Source: Turnera subulata
Taxonomy: Eukaryota > Streptophyta > Magnoliopsida > Malpighiales > Passifloraceae
Direction: 5' to 3'
NCBI GenBank assembly: GCA_028386065.3
Contig: JAKUCV010002319.1
Location: 62,001-126,000, forward strand
Length of the DNA: 64,000 nucleotides
In this document: in pieces, positions 47,597 through 59,227 of the stretch
Numbering within the stretch: the stretch's first letter is position 1
Layout: every line of letters starts with the position of its first letter
Notes under the pieces: generated by a model
What the model was told of the DNA's origin: nothing
The model's database searches: none
The model's input: the letters and a program-made list of their open reading frames with translations, nothing else
Translations under genes and position numbers: made by a program

Positions 47597-49035
47597 ATAG
47601 CAGTAGCTTCTTCCTTCAATTACCAAGAACATCCACCAAGAAGGTGTAAGATGCAGTAGCAACTTTGAAGAATGTACAGCTGCAAAGCAGAATTACTTGG
47701 TACAACTGCTAACAACAATGAAGAAGATAAATAAGGAACAACTCTAAAGATAAATTATGGCATTATGCCACAGAGCTTCTAATGCAAGTAGCCATCAGGT
47801 AAGGGCAGTGCAGCGCATCAATTCATGAGAAAGAACCTGAAGAAGAACGAATATCTTCGACCTAGATGGTTCTGTCCCGGGTTAATGCATAAAAATATCT
47901 CTTAACTTTTTTATTTTCACCACTGTTGTCCCTAAAAAAAGTATTGGGTAATTTATATTCCTCAATTTGTGCCTAGCCGAGTAGAATTGTCCAATTACCT
48001 ACAGTAACAGGTTTTGGATGTGGAACCCACCTGCTGTTGAATAATTTTTTTTTTGTATAGTACTTGTTTTCCACGTCAGATTGGCTTTAGTTTTTTTGAA
48101 TTTTTTAAAAAATAAAAAAAAACTTGTAATTGGAAAAATTATGTGGGTCTCATATGCAATCATCTGATTTAAAAAAATAAATATATATGTTTTTTTTGGA
48201 ATCAAATTTAGATTCGTAATAAAAAATATTATAAAAGAATAAGAAAATCAAAAAAGAATTCGCAATTTAAAATTTATTAGGGCCCCACATCTTTAATCTA
48301 TAAAATTAAACTTTAATAAAATTTAAAATTCAAAAAAGGAATCGCAATTTAAAATTTACGAGGGCCCACATCAAGGATTCGCATTCCGTTAAATTTAAAA
48401 TTTTCCAATATTTTTTCCCAATTATTTTTAGAAATTAAATTTTTTATAAATTAAATAAATTAGAATATTAGGGTGGGATCCACGATTTTTAAGTTACTAA
48501 TCTGGCGTGGAATCCAAAAAGTAGGAAAAATAATTTTTTATTCAATAGTAAGAGGGTCCCACATCCGAAACCGGTTACTGGAGGTAATTGGACAACTTTA
48601 CTCGGTGAGGCACAGGTTAAGAGATATAGATTACCCAATACTGTTTTTAGAGACAACAATGGTAAAAATAAAAAAGTTAAGGGACATTTTTATGCATTAA
48701 CTCGTTTTGCCCCAGAACCTCATTTCAGTGATAGGCACTGTTAACAATTGCTACTATTATCACCATCTTTAGTCAAAAAAGAAAAAGAAAATGAAGGCAC
48801 AGCTCCCGTTTCAGCCTATAATCCGAGGTCTTGTGGTATCCAATTGTCAAAAACGTCAAGATTACTTTTCCATTCTTGCATTTATCCGAATATAGAAAAG
48901 AAAACAAAAACAGAAGATGCTTGCTTAATTTGCTTGACAATGTTGTACACTGCCCTGCCCTGAGCAATAAATTTGGTGTTAATATTGAGCAGTGTTCCAT
49001 GCCAAATTTGGTAAATCTAGCTAGAGATGTTCGTG
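47597..49035 (-). repeat. 3' flank of gene 2, duplicated at gene 5 and interrupted by a fold-back element
   Basis: The blocks 47630-47867 and 48880-49035 closely match 58783-59000 and 59060-59227 downstream of gene 5 (shared words aagaaggtgtaagatg, cagaattacttggt, gagcttctaatgcaagta, gaacctgaagaaga). This shows that the duplication unit included about 0.6 kb or more beyond the coding region. Part of it also matches the flank of gene 3 (about 51300-51420). Confidence 0.7.
47868..48719. mobile_element. fold-back/long-TIR DNA element, 852 bp
   Basis: The ends are inverted copies of about 140 bp: ttaatgcataaaaatatctc and agtattgggtaatttatatt on the left match the reverse complement of the right end, which closes in ttatgcattaactcg...ccagaacc. 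The interior is AT-rich with repeated aatcgcaatttaaaattta words. The paralogous flank of gene 5 lacks it, which defines both edges. No transposase and no clear target duplication. Confidence 0.75.
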
Positions 49036-50432
49036 CTAAGCACTTTTCTTGGAGATCTTGGAGGCTATTCGGCGGTGGTTTAACCAGTTAAGAAATTCCG
49101 GACAAACAAGCTGCACCAGATACATCATCCTCATCCAAAATGGTATTGTCAAGTACCTATCTCCCCTGCAAGCACTGCTTACAATTGATTTAGCACAAAC
49201 TTCGGTAGGCATCATAGGCGGACTCCCCATATCAGCCTGAAAGAGTATCACGAAAAGCCATCATGAATCTACTTGCTGTGACTTTGACCATACAAAACAC
49301 TTGGAATTACATATAGGTAAAATGTAATACCTCTTTTAGGAAATTTCCTCCTGTCATTTCAGAGTTGGTTAGGCCAGGGCTAGCAATTGTTACTCCTATA
49401 TCTGAACCAAATTCAACGCTTAATGTCTCGAAAAAGGCGGTTAGAGCTGCCTTGGATGCCTGGAGTCATTGCAGAACATCTGTTGGTCAGATAAGAAAAA
49501 TGACCAACTGGGTTTACATTGGACCACAAAATGAAATTCTTACGCTGTAAAAGCTCGATTTAGGCGGCGGATACCACGCTAAGACTGAAGACATCACAAT
49601 AATCCTCCCTTTAGTTCTCCTCAAGTGTGGAACAGCATGATGTGTGGTTTGCACAGTACCCCAGAAATTTAAGTCCTGCAAGGCCATCATCAACAAGGAA
49701 GTTCTTGCTATATATATTAATGCATTACTGGTTCTAGTTGGGATGTTGACTTGTTCTTCTCAAAGACATACCATAGCTCTTGTAGCATCAGATATCTCCA
49801 TGTAACTCTCGAAGTATCCAGTTTGATGAACACCAGCGTTGTTCACCAGGTGATTTACTGTTGCATACAGCAAACATGGGCTAGCCATAGTACTACATCG
49901 AGCAAGCTCAACAACAAAAATCTTTGAAAGCAGAAAAAGAAAAACAAACATAAACCACCACAAACTTTAATCTTACATTGTCCAAAATGATTCACTGTCT
50001 CATCCACGAGCCTCTTACAGTCTTCACTCTTGGATACATCTGCGAGTATTACTAGAACATCAGGAGACCCCAATGTGCGGGCCTTCTCTGCAACCTCTCG
50101 AAGACGGTCTTCTCTTCTAGCAACAAGCGCTAAACGAGCTCCCCTCTTGGCATACTCGTATGCTAGATGCTACAAAGGTTACAAAATGATCAATTACATA
50201 AACTGATAAATTCATTCATATAAAAAGTAGGATGTATCTATTTACATACCTCACCGATGCCTGCAGATGCTCCGGTGATTAGTACCACTTTCCCGGTCAA
50301 ATTTTCACAGAATATGGATCTTATAACCCGACTTAGAATCTTGGAAATGAGTATTAGAGGCAAAGAGAGAAGTAGCAGTGGGAGAACTATAATAGGAACT
50401 ACAATATTAGCGGCCTTGTGACTGGGAGCCAT
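49036..50432 (-). CDS. 11-beta-HSD/steroleosin-like short-chain dehydrogenase, array gene 2
   Basis: Six exons: 50432-50250, 50169-49977, 49857-49772, 49675-49544, 49459-49331, 49236-49036, giving 307 residues with an uninterrupted frame. An in-frame ATG at 50495 would add 21 residues, but the paralogs start at MAPSHK, so 50432 is preferred. The hydrophobic N-terminus (residues 8-32) is an anchor. The cofactor motif reads TGASAGIG, with Ala in place of the usual second Ser. NNAG follows, and the catalytic residues are Ser184, Tyr197 and Lys201. The C-terminus is short, as in genes 1, 3 and 5. The predicted role is NADP(H)-dependent sterol or related hydroxyl oxidoreduction at a membrane or oil-body surface; the substrate is unknown. 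Confidence 0.9.
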
Positions 50433-50519
50433 GGCTGTGCCCCAAGGAAGGAAGGAAAGGATTCCCTGTGGAACTATGATGGATTCGTTTGCCAATATTG
50501 TAAGTCTCCTTCCATGGCT

Positions 50520-51463
50520 GCTTTAATCTAATTTAAGGTAAACAGGAGTCCAGCACACCAACCAGAAAGCGACATGACCCGTTCAAAATTGGAGTCCTAT
50601 AATTTAATGCATGTCAGATATATAAAAAAGCATATATATCATATGTAGCAGACTCTAATGTTTAGCATATCATATATTATATATTATTTAGAGCAAAAAA
50701 TTCCCATTTGAACAGCTAAATGAAATTAGGGAGTAGAGCATGTGCAGGTTATACATATATCACTCTGTTTGTGGTGAAGTCGATTAATTTGGGTCCAATA
50801 TTTTATTGGCACTTGTATATAAAAGCATATCTTACATATCAGAATCTAATGCTTTATAGTAGAGAAATTTTATAGTATATTCTTTGGACCGAGGATCGGT
50901 TTATCATCTGTACCAGACTTATCATGCATACCTTTCAAAGTACCTGACTACTCTATTCTGTCCAAGCTGAAATATTCTCTTCATTTCTTTCAGTAAAAGA
51001 AATAACTTTTGGTTCACACCTATCACCAATTGGATTTTGTTGTTATTAGTGAGGCCTATCAGCAGGGCCTTAACACACCATTTGACCCAAAACCTATAGA
51101 ATTGTAGGTCCTGAGTATGTGAACCACACATCAAAGTGTTTCTCTAGTCTTATTTTAGTGGGGAATTCTGTTCTGTTGTACACTCGTATTCCATCAACTA
51201 GATTGCATTTGCATCAAATGAAGATAAAGACCCGTTAAAATTATTCCAGAGTACACACTACGTCATTTCTCAATATATCTCGATTGGCAAGAAAGTTGTA
51301 GAACATTGGGAATTTTGCATTTATCTAACGATAGAAAACGAAACAGGAAACATACTCTGCCTCATTATTTTGCTAGACTGCCCTGGGCAATACATTTGGA
51401 GTTAATATTGAGCAGGTTTCAATGTCAGGAAACAAAGACAAGATGAACAGTTAGATGTTCTTG
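50520..51463. other. intergenic DNA between genes 2 and 3
   Basis: No ORF is supported. The part near 51300-51463 matches the 3' flank of gene 2. The part near 50433-50600 should hold the gene 2 promoter. Confidence 0.5.
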
Positions 51464-53075
51464 CTATGTTATTTTCTTGATCTTGGCGGCTCTTTTGCGT
51501 TGGCTATACCAGTTCATAACTTCTGGACAAATAAGCTGCCCCAGATACAACATCCTAGTCCAAAATGGTATCGTCAAGTACCTATCTCCCCTGCATGCAC
51601 TGCTTACAATTGATTTAGCACAAACTTCTGTTGGCATCATAGGGGGACTCCCAAAATCAGCCTGCAATATTATCACCAAAACCATCATGAATCTACTTGC
51701 TATGACTTTGACCTGACAAAACGTTTGAAAATTACTCAGCTATAATGTAATACCTCTTCTAGCGTATTGCCTTTGGTCATTTCAGAGTCGGTCGGGCCGG
51801 GACTGGCAATTGTTACTCCTATATCTGAACCGAATTCGACACTTAATGTCTCAAAAAAGGCTGTTAGAGCTGCCTTTGATGCCTGAAGTCATTGCAGAAA
51901 ATCTGTTGATGATTAGATAGGAAAAATGAGCCACTGGCTAGTAGCTACTACTTAATTTTCTTACAATGTAGTTTGACAGGAAAGAAACTCTTACATTGTA
52001 AAAGCTCAAGTTAGGCGCTGGATACCATGCTAAGATTGAAGAAATGACAATAATCCTGCCTTTACTTCTCCTCAAGTGTGGAACAGCATGATGCGTGGTT
52101 TGCACAGTTCCCCAGAAATTTATGTCCTGCGAAGCCACAGGAACTCGTGAGCAGATCTGTTGTCACTGATGCTACTATGAAAAATTTCCCTTCCCTGCAA
52201 TGTTTAAATTGTACAATACAAGACATATTGAAGATTGAAAGTAAAGGAAAGAGCAGTAACTATGGCAAAGAAGCAACAAGTTTCAGATACATAAAAGTTA
52301 TGTTCAACTTGAACTACAACCAAAAACCATGTTCAACAGCTTTGAACACCGAACTACAAGTTCTTGCATTACTGGTTCAAGTTGGGATATTGACTTGGTC
52401 ATCTCAATGACATACCATAGGTTTTGTAGCATCAGATATTTGCCTGTAACTCTCAAAGTATCCAGCTTTATGAACACCAGCGTTGTTCACCAGGTGATTT
52501 ACTGTTGCATACAGCAAACATGAGCCACAGTGCTAAACAAACTCACCAACAAAAAGCCTGAAAGTGAAAAAAATAAACCACCATAATTTTTGTGTTACAT
52601 TGCCCAAAATGATTCACTGTCTGATCAATGAGCCTCTTACAATCTTCACTCTTGGATACATCTGCACATACCACAATAACATCAGGGGATCCCAATATCC
52701 GGGCCTTATTTGCAACTTCTCGAAGAAGGTCTTCTCTTCTAGCAGCAAGGGCTAAACGCGCTCCCCTCCTGGCATACTCGTATGCTAGATGCTACAAAGG
52801 TTACAAATTGATCAAAACATGATTAAATAAACCGCTAAATTCATTCACTTAGAAGGAACTAGTATATATATGAGATATATCTACGTTCATACCTCACCGA
52901 TACCTGAAGATGCTCCGGTGATTAGTACCACTTTCCCGGTCAACTTTTCGCTGAATATGGATCTTATAGCTCGACTTAGAATCTTGGAAATGAGTATTAG
53001 TGGCAAAAAGAGAAGTAGCAGCGGGAGAACTATAATAGGAACTACAATATTAGCAGCCTTGTGACTGGGAGCCAT
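51464..53075 (-). CDS. 11-beta-HSD/steroleosin-like short-chain dehydrogenase, array gene 3
   Basis: Six exons: 53075-52893, 52791-52599, 52501-52416, 52126-51995, 51882-51754, 51661-51464, with GT-AG introns and 306 residues. Exon lengths match gene 2 except the last, which is one codon shorter. Anchor at residues 8-32, TGASSGIG at 53-60, NNAG, catalytic Ser184, Tyr197 and Lys201 (YNASK). The protein is closest to gene 2 by eye (for example nearly identical exons 1, 5 and 6), so these two look like a recent duplicate pair. Short C-terminus with a basic end (RKRAAKIKK). Function as predicted for gene 2. Confidence 0.9.
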
Positions 53076-53519
53076 TGCAGTTCTACTTCACTAGCTAGAT
53101 CAAGTTCGAGGAAAGGATTCCCCGGGGAGATAAGATGGGCAAGTTTGCCAATATAGTAAGTCTACTTAAACTACTCCTACCATGGCTGCCTTAATGTAAA
53201 TAAAAATAACACCAGTCGAGGACACCAACCAGAAAACGAGAAGACCTGTTCAATATATGAGTCCTATAATTTAATGTCACATGTATAAGCATATCGAGTA
53301 TTATATATTATATGTAAACGATATCAGAGCAGACAACAAATGATGCACAATGAGGTCATGTAAATTAATTAAACAGACATGAAAAAAGCGTTCCTTCCAT
53401 ATTCAACAATTGACTAATTAATCCAATAACTTTTCTTTCCTCAGATGGATAAGCAATCAGTCCGTCCTCTGCATGATGACATGGTAACCCTTGAGGAGAT
53501 TCAGCCAGGGATGTTCATG
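53076..53519. other. intergenic DNA between genes 3 and 4
   Basis: This is a short spacer that should hold the gene 3 promoter and the gene 4 3' end. No ORF or repeat is supported. Confidence 0.5.
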
Positions 53520-55104
53520 CTAGGAACTTTTCTTTGAAGTTCTACCAACTATCAGAAAGTGGGTTGTCCACTCTACAACTTCAGGACAAATAATCTTCAA
53601 CAGAAACACAATCCTCAACCAAAATGGATGTGACAAATATCTATCTCCACGACAAGCACTGTTTACAATTGCTTTAGCACACCCTTCAGGAGACATGGGG
53701 GGGAACAAATTCCTTTTGAGCCTAAAAGAGCGTCAAAAGACTAATCAGAAATCTGGTTTCTGTGATATCAAATGGACTAATTGTTGAGATAAACACAAAA
53801 GATTTGCACAACCCATTCAGCCCTTAAGGTATAAGATAAACAAAATTGAAGATAAAAATTTGTCAAAGCGGAAGAAGCATCCTACTAGCATCGTGAATCA
53901 TGCAATTCAAGTTCAGGATCAAAATTTAATCACCAAAAAAACATAAATCGTTACTCAATTTGCATCCTACACTTTTACCTTTTTTAGAAAATCTCCTCCT
54001 GTCATTTCTGACGTGACTACGCCAGGGTTGACAATAGTTATTCTAACATGTGGACCAATTCAACAGCCATTGTCTCGTGTAAGGCAGTTAGAGCTGCCTT
54101 GCTTGCCTGAGGCCATTTGCAGAGAAGAACAAAGAATCCGAAAAAAAAAAAATTAAGAAAAGCATTGGCTGGGTTTTCTAAAAAGCATTTTGCTGAGAAA
54201 CATTTCTTACACAGTAGAATCCATATCTAGGGATTGGAAGCCATTCGGAGGCTGAGGAAATAACTATGATCCTCCCACTACTCTTTTTCAGGTGTGGAAC
54301 AGCAAAATGTGAGCAATTCACAGAACCCCAGAAATTTGTATCCTGCATAGCCATAAAAAAGTATAAGTTCTTATGGATAAACCGCTAGAAGAAAGTCAGA
54401 AACTTCCGAGAAGTTTTCCATGATTGGAACACATACCATAACTCTTGCAAAATCAGAAACCTGAGTGCAATCCTCGATAAAACACCAGCATTGTTCACCA
54501 GGTGATCCACTGTTGCATAGAACTCAATAAACTAATGATCATCATTCATACAAGAACAAGTTGGTCGACCAAATCATCCTGAAAAAATGAGACTAGGGCT
54601 AATAATATTAAATGCTACCAACACTTTAAACTCACATTTCCCAAAATGATTCACCGCTTCATCAATAAACCGCTTACAGTCCTCACTCTTGGAAATGTCG
54701 GTGCGAAAAAAGATTACTTCTTGAGCTCCTAGTAGTCGAGCTTTATCAGCTACTGCCTTAAGACGATCTTCCCTTCTAGCTGCAAGCGCTAGACGTGCTC
54801 CTCTCCTTCCATACTCGTACGCCAGATGCTTCAAAAAATTTATACAGAACGCATCATATATATTGACATCCAGAGAAATTAAGATGAAATGTACATTTGT
54901 ATATATGGAGAATATGCAAACCTCTCCAATTCCTGAAGATGCTCCTGTGATTAGTACTACTTTTCCTGCCAAGTTTTCACTGGATATTGATCTTTTCACC
55001 CAACTTAGTGTCTTGTAAAGGAGTAATAGTGGCCATAAAAAGAACAGGAAACTGAATAATGTGAGAGTAACTACGATGTTTATGATCTTGTGAATCCAAT
55101 CCAT
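53520..55104 (-). pseudogene. 11-beta-HSD/steroleosin-like dehydrogenase pseudogene, array gene 4
   Basis: All six exons can be recognised with normal splice sites: 55104-54922, 54828-54636, 54509-54437, 54342-54211, 54106-53979, 53721-53520. Three indels break the frame. Exon 3 is 73 bp instead of 86 or 89, removing the segment after NNAG. Exon 5 is 128 bp instead of 129, with one G lost near 54057. Exon 6 is 202 bp instead of 201, with a C7 run where six would keep frame, near 53697-53703. The SDR motifs TGASSGIG and YCASK are still readable. The N-terminus (MDWIHKIINIVV...) resembles gene 6 more than genes 1-3, and exon 4 (FAVPHLKKSSGRI, WLPIPR) does too. A truncated product from exons 1-2 remains possible. 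Confidence 0.9.
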
Positions 55105-55977
55105 GGCAATGCTTCACTTTGAGTGACCCGGAACAGTTTTGATTTGGTGGTCTATAGTATGTGCCAACCAAGTCTTGACAGATTTGTATTGATATCGTCA
55201 TTAAATTCAGCTAACAAATGGTGCTGTGCTGTCACCTTCGTACGTTGGGTTTGGCACTGAATGCGAATAATAAGAGTGGTAAATATTTTGGTTGCAAAAA
55301 CTAGAAATGATGATTAAAAAAAAAAGAGGCAAAATTTCATTTTGCACACTTTAATTTTAATGGAGTATCAATTTGGCCATCTAATTATTTGTTTGAACAT
55401 TTTAACAATTTAATTTGTTAATTCATCACAATTAAAGCATTCTACCTTAAAAAAATGCTTTTAGATCTCCATTAATGTTGGCACGTGAGTTATCTTCTAG
55501 ACTCTTAAAAAAATTATGTTCTGTAAATTTAGGTTAATCCTTCTTTTTTATATTTTTTTTCCTTTAAATATTTGTAGAAATGTCTTGTCACAATTTTTTA
55601 GAAGGAGAAGGATTTTTGGGAAAAATAAATAGGGGTTTTTGAAACACCCCGATCCGTATTCACCGTTTACACAGTAAACACGTGGGACCACATACTATTA
55701 CAACAACCACAGCGGTAAATAACACAACCAACAGATTAAATACATTAAAAGTACATAATACATCAACCGTACTAGTCCCGGCACGGGAACATTATTACTA
55801 CTAGCATCAATCCATAGAGATATAAACAGCAAGCAGCGGAAGTCTTAATACAACACAATAATAGATAATGATATGGACATAATGCAACGCAGGATGGATC
55901 CGGGCCTGGCAGAGGGTGCGCCACAGCTTGCCTCGAACGTACCTGAGCTACGCACAATCAATCTACGCGACCAGGTC

Positions 55978-56709
55978 NNNNNNNNNNNNNNNNNNNNNNN
56001 NNNNNNNNNNNNNNNNNNNNNNNNNNNNNNNNNNNNNNNNNNNNNNNNNNNNNNNNNNNNNNNNNNNNNNNNNNNNNNNNNNNNNNNNNNNNNNNNNNNN
56101 NNNNNNNNNNNNNNNNNNNNNNNNNNNNNNNNNNNNNNNNNNNNNNNNNNNNNNNNNNNNNNNNNNNNNNNNNNNNNNNNNNNNNNNNNNNNNNNNNNNN
56201 NNNNNNNNNNNNNNNNNNNNNNNNNNNNNNNNNNNNNNNNNNNNNNNNNNNNNNNNNNNNNNNNNNNNNNNNNNNNNNNNNNNNNNNNNNNNNNNNNNNN
56301 NNNNNNNNNNNNNNNNNNNNNNNNNNNNNNNNNNNNNNNNNNNNNNNNNNNNNNNNNNNNNNNNNNNNNNNNNNNNNNNNNNNNNNNNNNNNNNNNNNNN
56401 NNNNNNNNNNNNNNNNNNNNNNNNNNNNNNNNNNNNNNNNNNNNNNNNNNNNNNNNNNNNNNNNNNNNNNNNNNNNNNNNNNNNNNNNNNNNNNNNNNNN
56501 NNNNNNNNNNNNNNNNNNNNNNNNNNNNNNNNNNNNNNNNNNNNNNNNNNNNNNNNNNNNNNNNNNNNNNNNNNNNNNNNNNNNNNNNNNNNNNNNNNNN
56601 NNNNNNNNNNNNNNNNNNNNNNNNNNNNNNNNNNNNNNNNNNNNNNNNNNNNNNNNNNNNNNNNNNNNNNNNNNNNNNNNNNNNNNNNNNNNNNNNNNNN
56701 NNNNNNNNN
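55978..56709. other. assembly gap (732 N)
   Basis: The bases are undetermined. The two long ORFs that would span this run are artefacts of unknown codons. Confidence 1.
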
Positions 56710-56940
56710 TATTCTATTTCACTTATTTAATATCATAGTCTGGTCTCATTTCACCGTATTTACATCCGGTTATTAAATACTTTATAATCCTCCCTCTAAA
56801 GAAAAAGTTCCCTTGTATATAATATGTTTCTAAAAATTAATTACTAGTACTCCTAAAACAATATGTCTATTAATTATTTCTTTAAAACATATTTTATTTC
56901 CTAATTTCTTTTTTTTCAGAATTTTCTTTTTTTTTAAATT

Positions 56941-57105
56941 GGGCCGTGAACAGTAACCGTGAACAGTGCCGGCCCGTGAACAGTTCGGTCCATGCACAGT
57001 ACTGGGCCTGTGAACAGTCGGCCCGTGTACAGTGCAGACCCATGAACAGTTCTCGGCCCATGCACAGTGGCCCATGAATAGTGCCGGCCCGTGAACAGTA
57101 CCAGG
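56941..57105 (+). repeat. degenerate minisatellite of gtgaacagt words
   Basis: About nine to ten imperfect units of 14-20 bp, each containing gtgaacagt, atgcacagt or a close variant, usually preceded by ggccc. It lies inside the solo LTR. Confidence 0.8.
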
Positions 57106-58311
57106 CCTTGGGCCAGGCCGAGGACCCGACGGATCAACCCGACCCGACCCGCGACCCGGCCACTGAAACGGGTCGCGTCTTCAACCTTGGTCTCACCTGC
57201 AGAATGACGCGGGCGGTGCAGGCGGAAACGGCGCACGCAAGCAGGGCGGCGGCTGGCGACGGTCTCTGGACGGTGGACGGCTGGTGAGGTGACTGCGGTG
57301 TGGAGGTGGCTTGGGGTGGTTACGTGGTGTCGCGGGCGGCGTGGAAGAGACGATGGTTGCGGCTGCACGTGGTCGTTGCGTGGCTTCCTCGTCGTCGGCG
57401 GTGACGGCGCGACGAGAGCAAGGAAGGGTGGAGATGATGGTGGCAGGCTGGTGGTGATGGTGCGTGACTCAAGCGTGGGGTGTAGGTGATGGGGGTGGTG
57501 TTCGGCGCGGGAAGAAGAAAGAAAAATAAAGGGATGGCGGGTTCTTTTTTTTTCTTTGGTATGCATGGTGTTGCAGGGTGTGATTTAATAGGCAGGGTGT
57601 TGCTGGTCACGACAAACATGGATACAGCGTTCTTCACGAGCTCACAGGAAGCTTTTCACGGGTTGGTTCACGGGCAGGAGCAGGACTTCACGTTTGAACA
57701 GAGAAAGTGTTGTGCATGTCATGCATGACATGCATGGCATGTATGACATGCATGGTTTATGGTGCAACTTGTATAGTGTGCCGTCCGGTCCCGAGAAACC
57801 CATACTGATACGTAAAACTCTTAAGAAAATCCGAGCGTAGAACAAAGCTCGGTTCCGGAATCCATTGCATAATTTCCCAAAATTATTTTATTTCACGGTA
57901 AATTATTATACAAGCCTATTTACAGTCCCGGTAAATGTAAAATTTACCCGGGCTGTTACAGTTTTCCTTAATCTGGCCTTATGTCGTTAGTTTTGGAAGT
58001 TTAATAGGTAAAAAATATATTTTCACCAAAAAAATAGGTAAAAAATATATAAAAGAAAAAGATTTAAACCTATATTTGTTATTTACAAAATATAGATTGT
58101 TTAGGAATCTAAAAGATAATTTAATTGTGATGAATTATCAAATTAGCAAATAACAGGATGCTTTTTTTTTTCATGACAGTATGCTTTAATTGTGATGAGT
58201 TAGCAAATTAAATTGTTAAAATATTCAAACAAATAATTAGATGGCCAATTTGATACTCCAATAAAGTTAAAGTGTGGAAAATGAAATTTTGCCAAAAAAA
58301 AACTAGAAATG

Positions 58312-59227
58312 CAACCAAAATTAGCAAACTAATTAAAAAAGACTAGCAAAATTAGTATAAAACGCGAGCTAAAATTTAGCATGACCCGCCCATAACCACC
58401 AATCACGGGTCACATCTCTCATGCTTGGTCGCGGCCTGCGCGCTTGGACTGCGCAGCCCACATTGAAAAGTTTTTTGTATTGGAGCCGTTGGGCCAATTT
58501 GCTTTCCAAGCCCAAACTTGCTTAATGTGGGCCCTCAACATATCCTTCTGTAGCAGATTTTAAACGATGATCCATCAAATTCCTAAATTACCTAGAGTAA
58601 AGCAGACTCGGATGAAGAACACTTCAATTTTTTCTTAAAGAAGCATAAACAATCTTTAATTTCTGCGCTTCTGAACTGATCCTCACAAGTGAAGCGCTAC
58701 AACTTTTACACCGAAATTTTGTAAGATCACTGCTACTAATTCAATGGCTCCATTTATTGCTCGCTTACAACGAAAAAAAACCCAAGAAGGTGTAAGATGA
58801 AATAGGAACTTTGAAGAACAACAGCAAAGCAGAATTACTTGGTGGTACAACTACTAACAACAATGAGGATGAGGAATTACTCTGAAGATGCCAGCTAGAA
58901 CAACAGAGCTTCTAATGCAAGTAACCATCAGGTAAGGGCAGTGCATCAATTCATGAGGAAGAACCTGAAGAAGATCTAACATCCTCGTCATAGATGAGAA
59001 TGTGAGCATCTAATTGACAAAAAGGTTGAGATTACATTTTGATTCTTGGATTAATTTATCCGAACATATAAAAGAAAACAAGAAAATACAAGATGCCTGC
59101 TTAATTTGCTTGACAATGTTGTACACTGCCCCCGAGCAATGAATTTGGAGTTAATATTAAGCAGGGTCCCGTGCCTGCCAAATTTCTCTGCGTAAGAGAT
59201 GTTGAATCTAGCTAGAGATGTTTCGTG
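58312..59227 (-). repeat. 3' flank of gene 5 with duplicated segments
   Basis: The segment 58380-58570 resembles 63225-63390, upstream of gene 6. The segment 58603-58783 matches 61065-61215, the 3' flank of gene 6 (cttaaagaagcataa, caatctttaatttctgcgct, tcctcacaagtgaag). The segment 58783-59227 matches the 3' flank of gene 2. The middle piece looks like the leftover 3' end of a lost full-length steroleosin-type copy. I see no exon here. Confidence 0.65.

Larger units (their letters stand above)
55640..57960. repeat. solo LTR, family S, copy 2 (contains an assembly gap)
   Basis: It starts TGAAACACCCCGATCCG and ends CGGGCTGTTACA, flanked by perfect GTTTT duplications (55635-55639 and 57961-57965). 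Both ends match the solo LTR at 35155-38531. It contains the N run 55978-56709, so its true length is unknown. The GC-rich part 57080-57500 gives long open frames on both strands with no recognisable protein. Confidence 0.8.
55310..58300. mobile_element. Mutator-like non-autonomous element, split by a solo LTR
   Basis: Inverted copies of about 150 bp lie at the two ends: the left gaggcaaaatttcattttgc and gtatcaatttggccatctaa match the reverse complement of the right end near 58200-58298. The perfect 11 bp duplication aactagaaatg flanks it (55299-55309 and 58301-58311), a length typical of Mutator-like elements. Without the LTR and its duplication the element would be about 665 bp. The interior has no coding capacity. 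Confidence 0.7.

Noticed and set aside
50433..50495. Upstream in-frame start of gene 2
   Set aside because: The additional 21 residues have no counterpart in genes 1, 3 and 5, whose proteins begin at the equivalent of 50432.
55873..56776. Two ORFs of about 285 codons
   Set aside because: They are made almost entirely of undetermined bases in the assembly gap.
56934..57637. Open frames of 105-210 codons in the second solo LTR
   Set aside because: They sit in GC-rich LTR sequence containing a minisatellite, on overlapping strands, without a recognisable domain.
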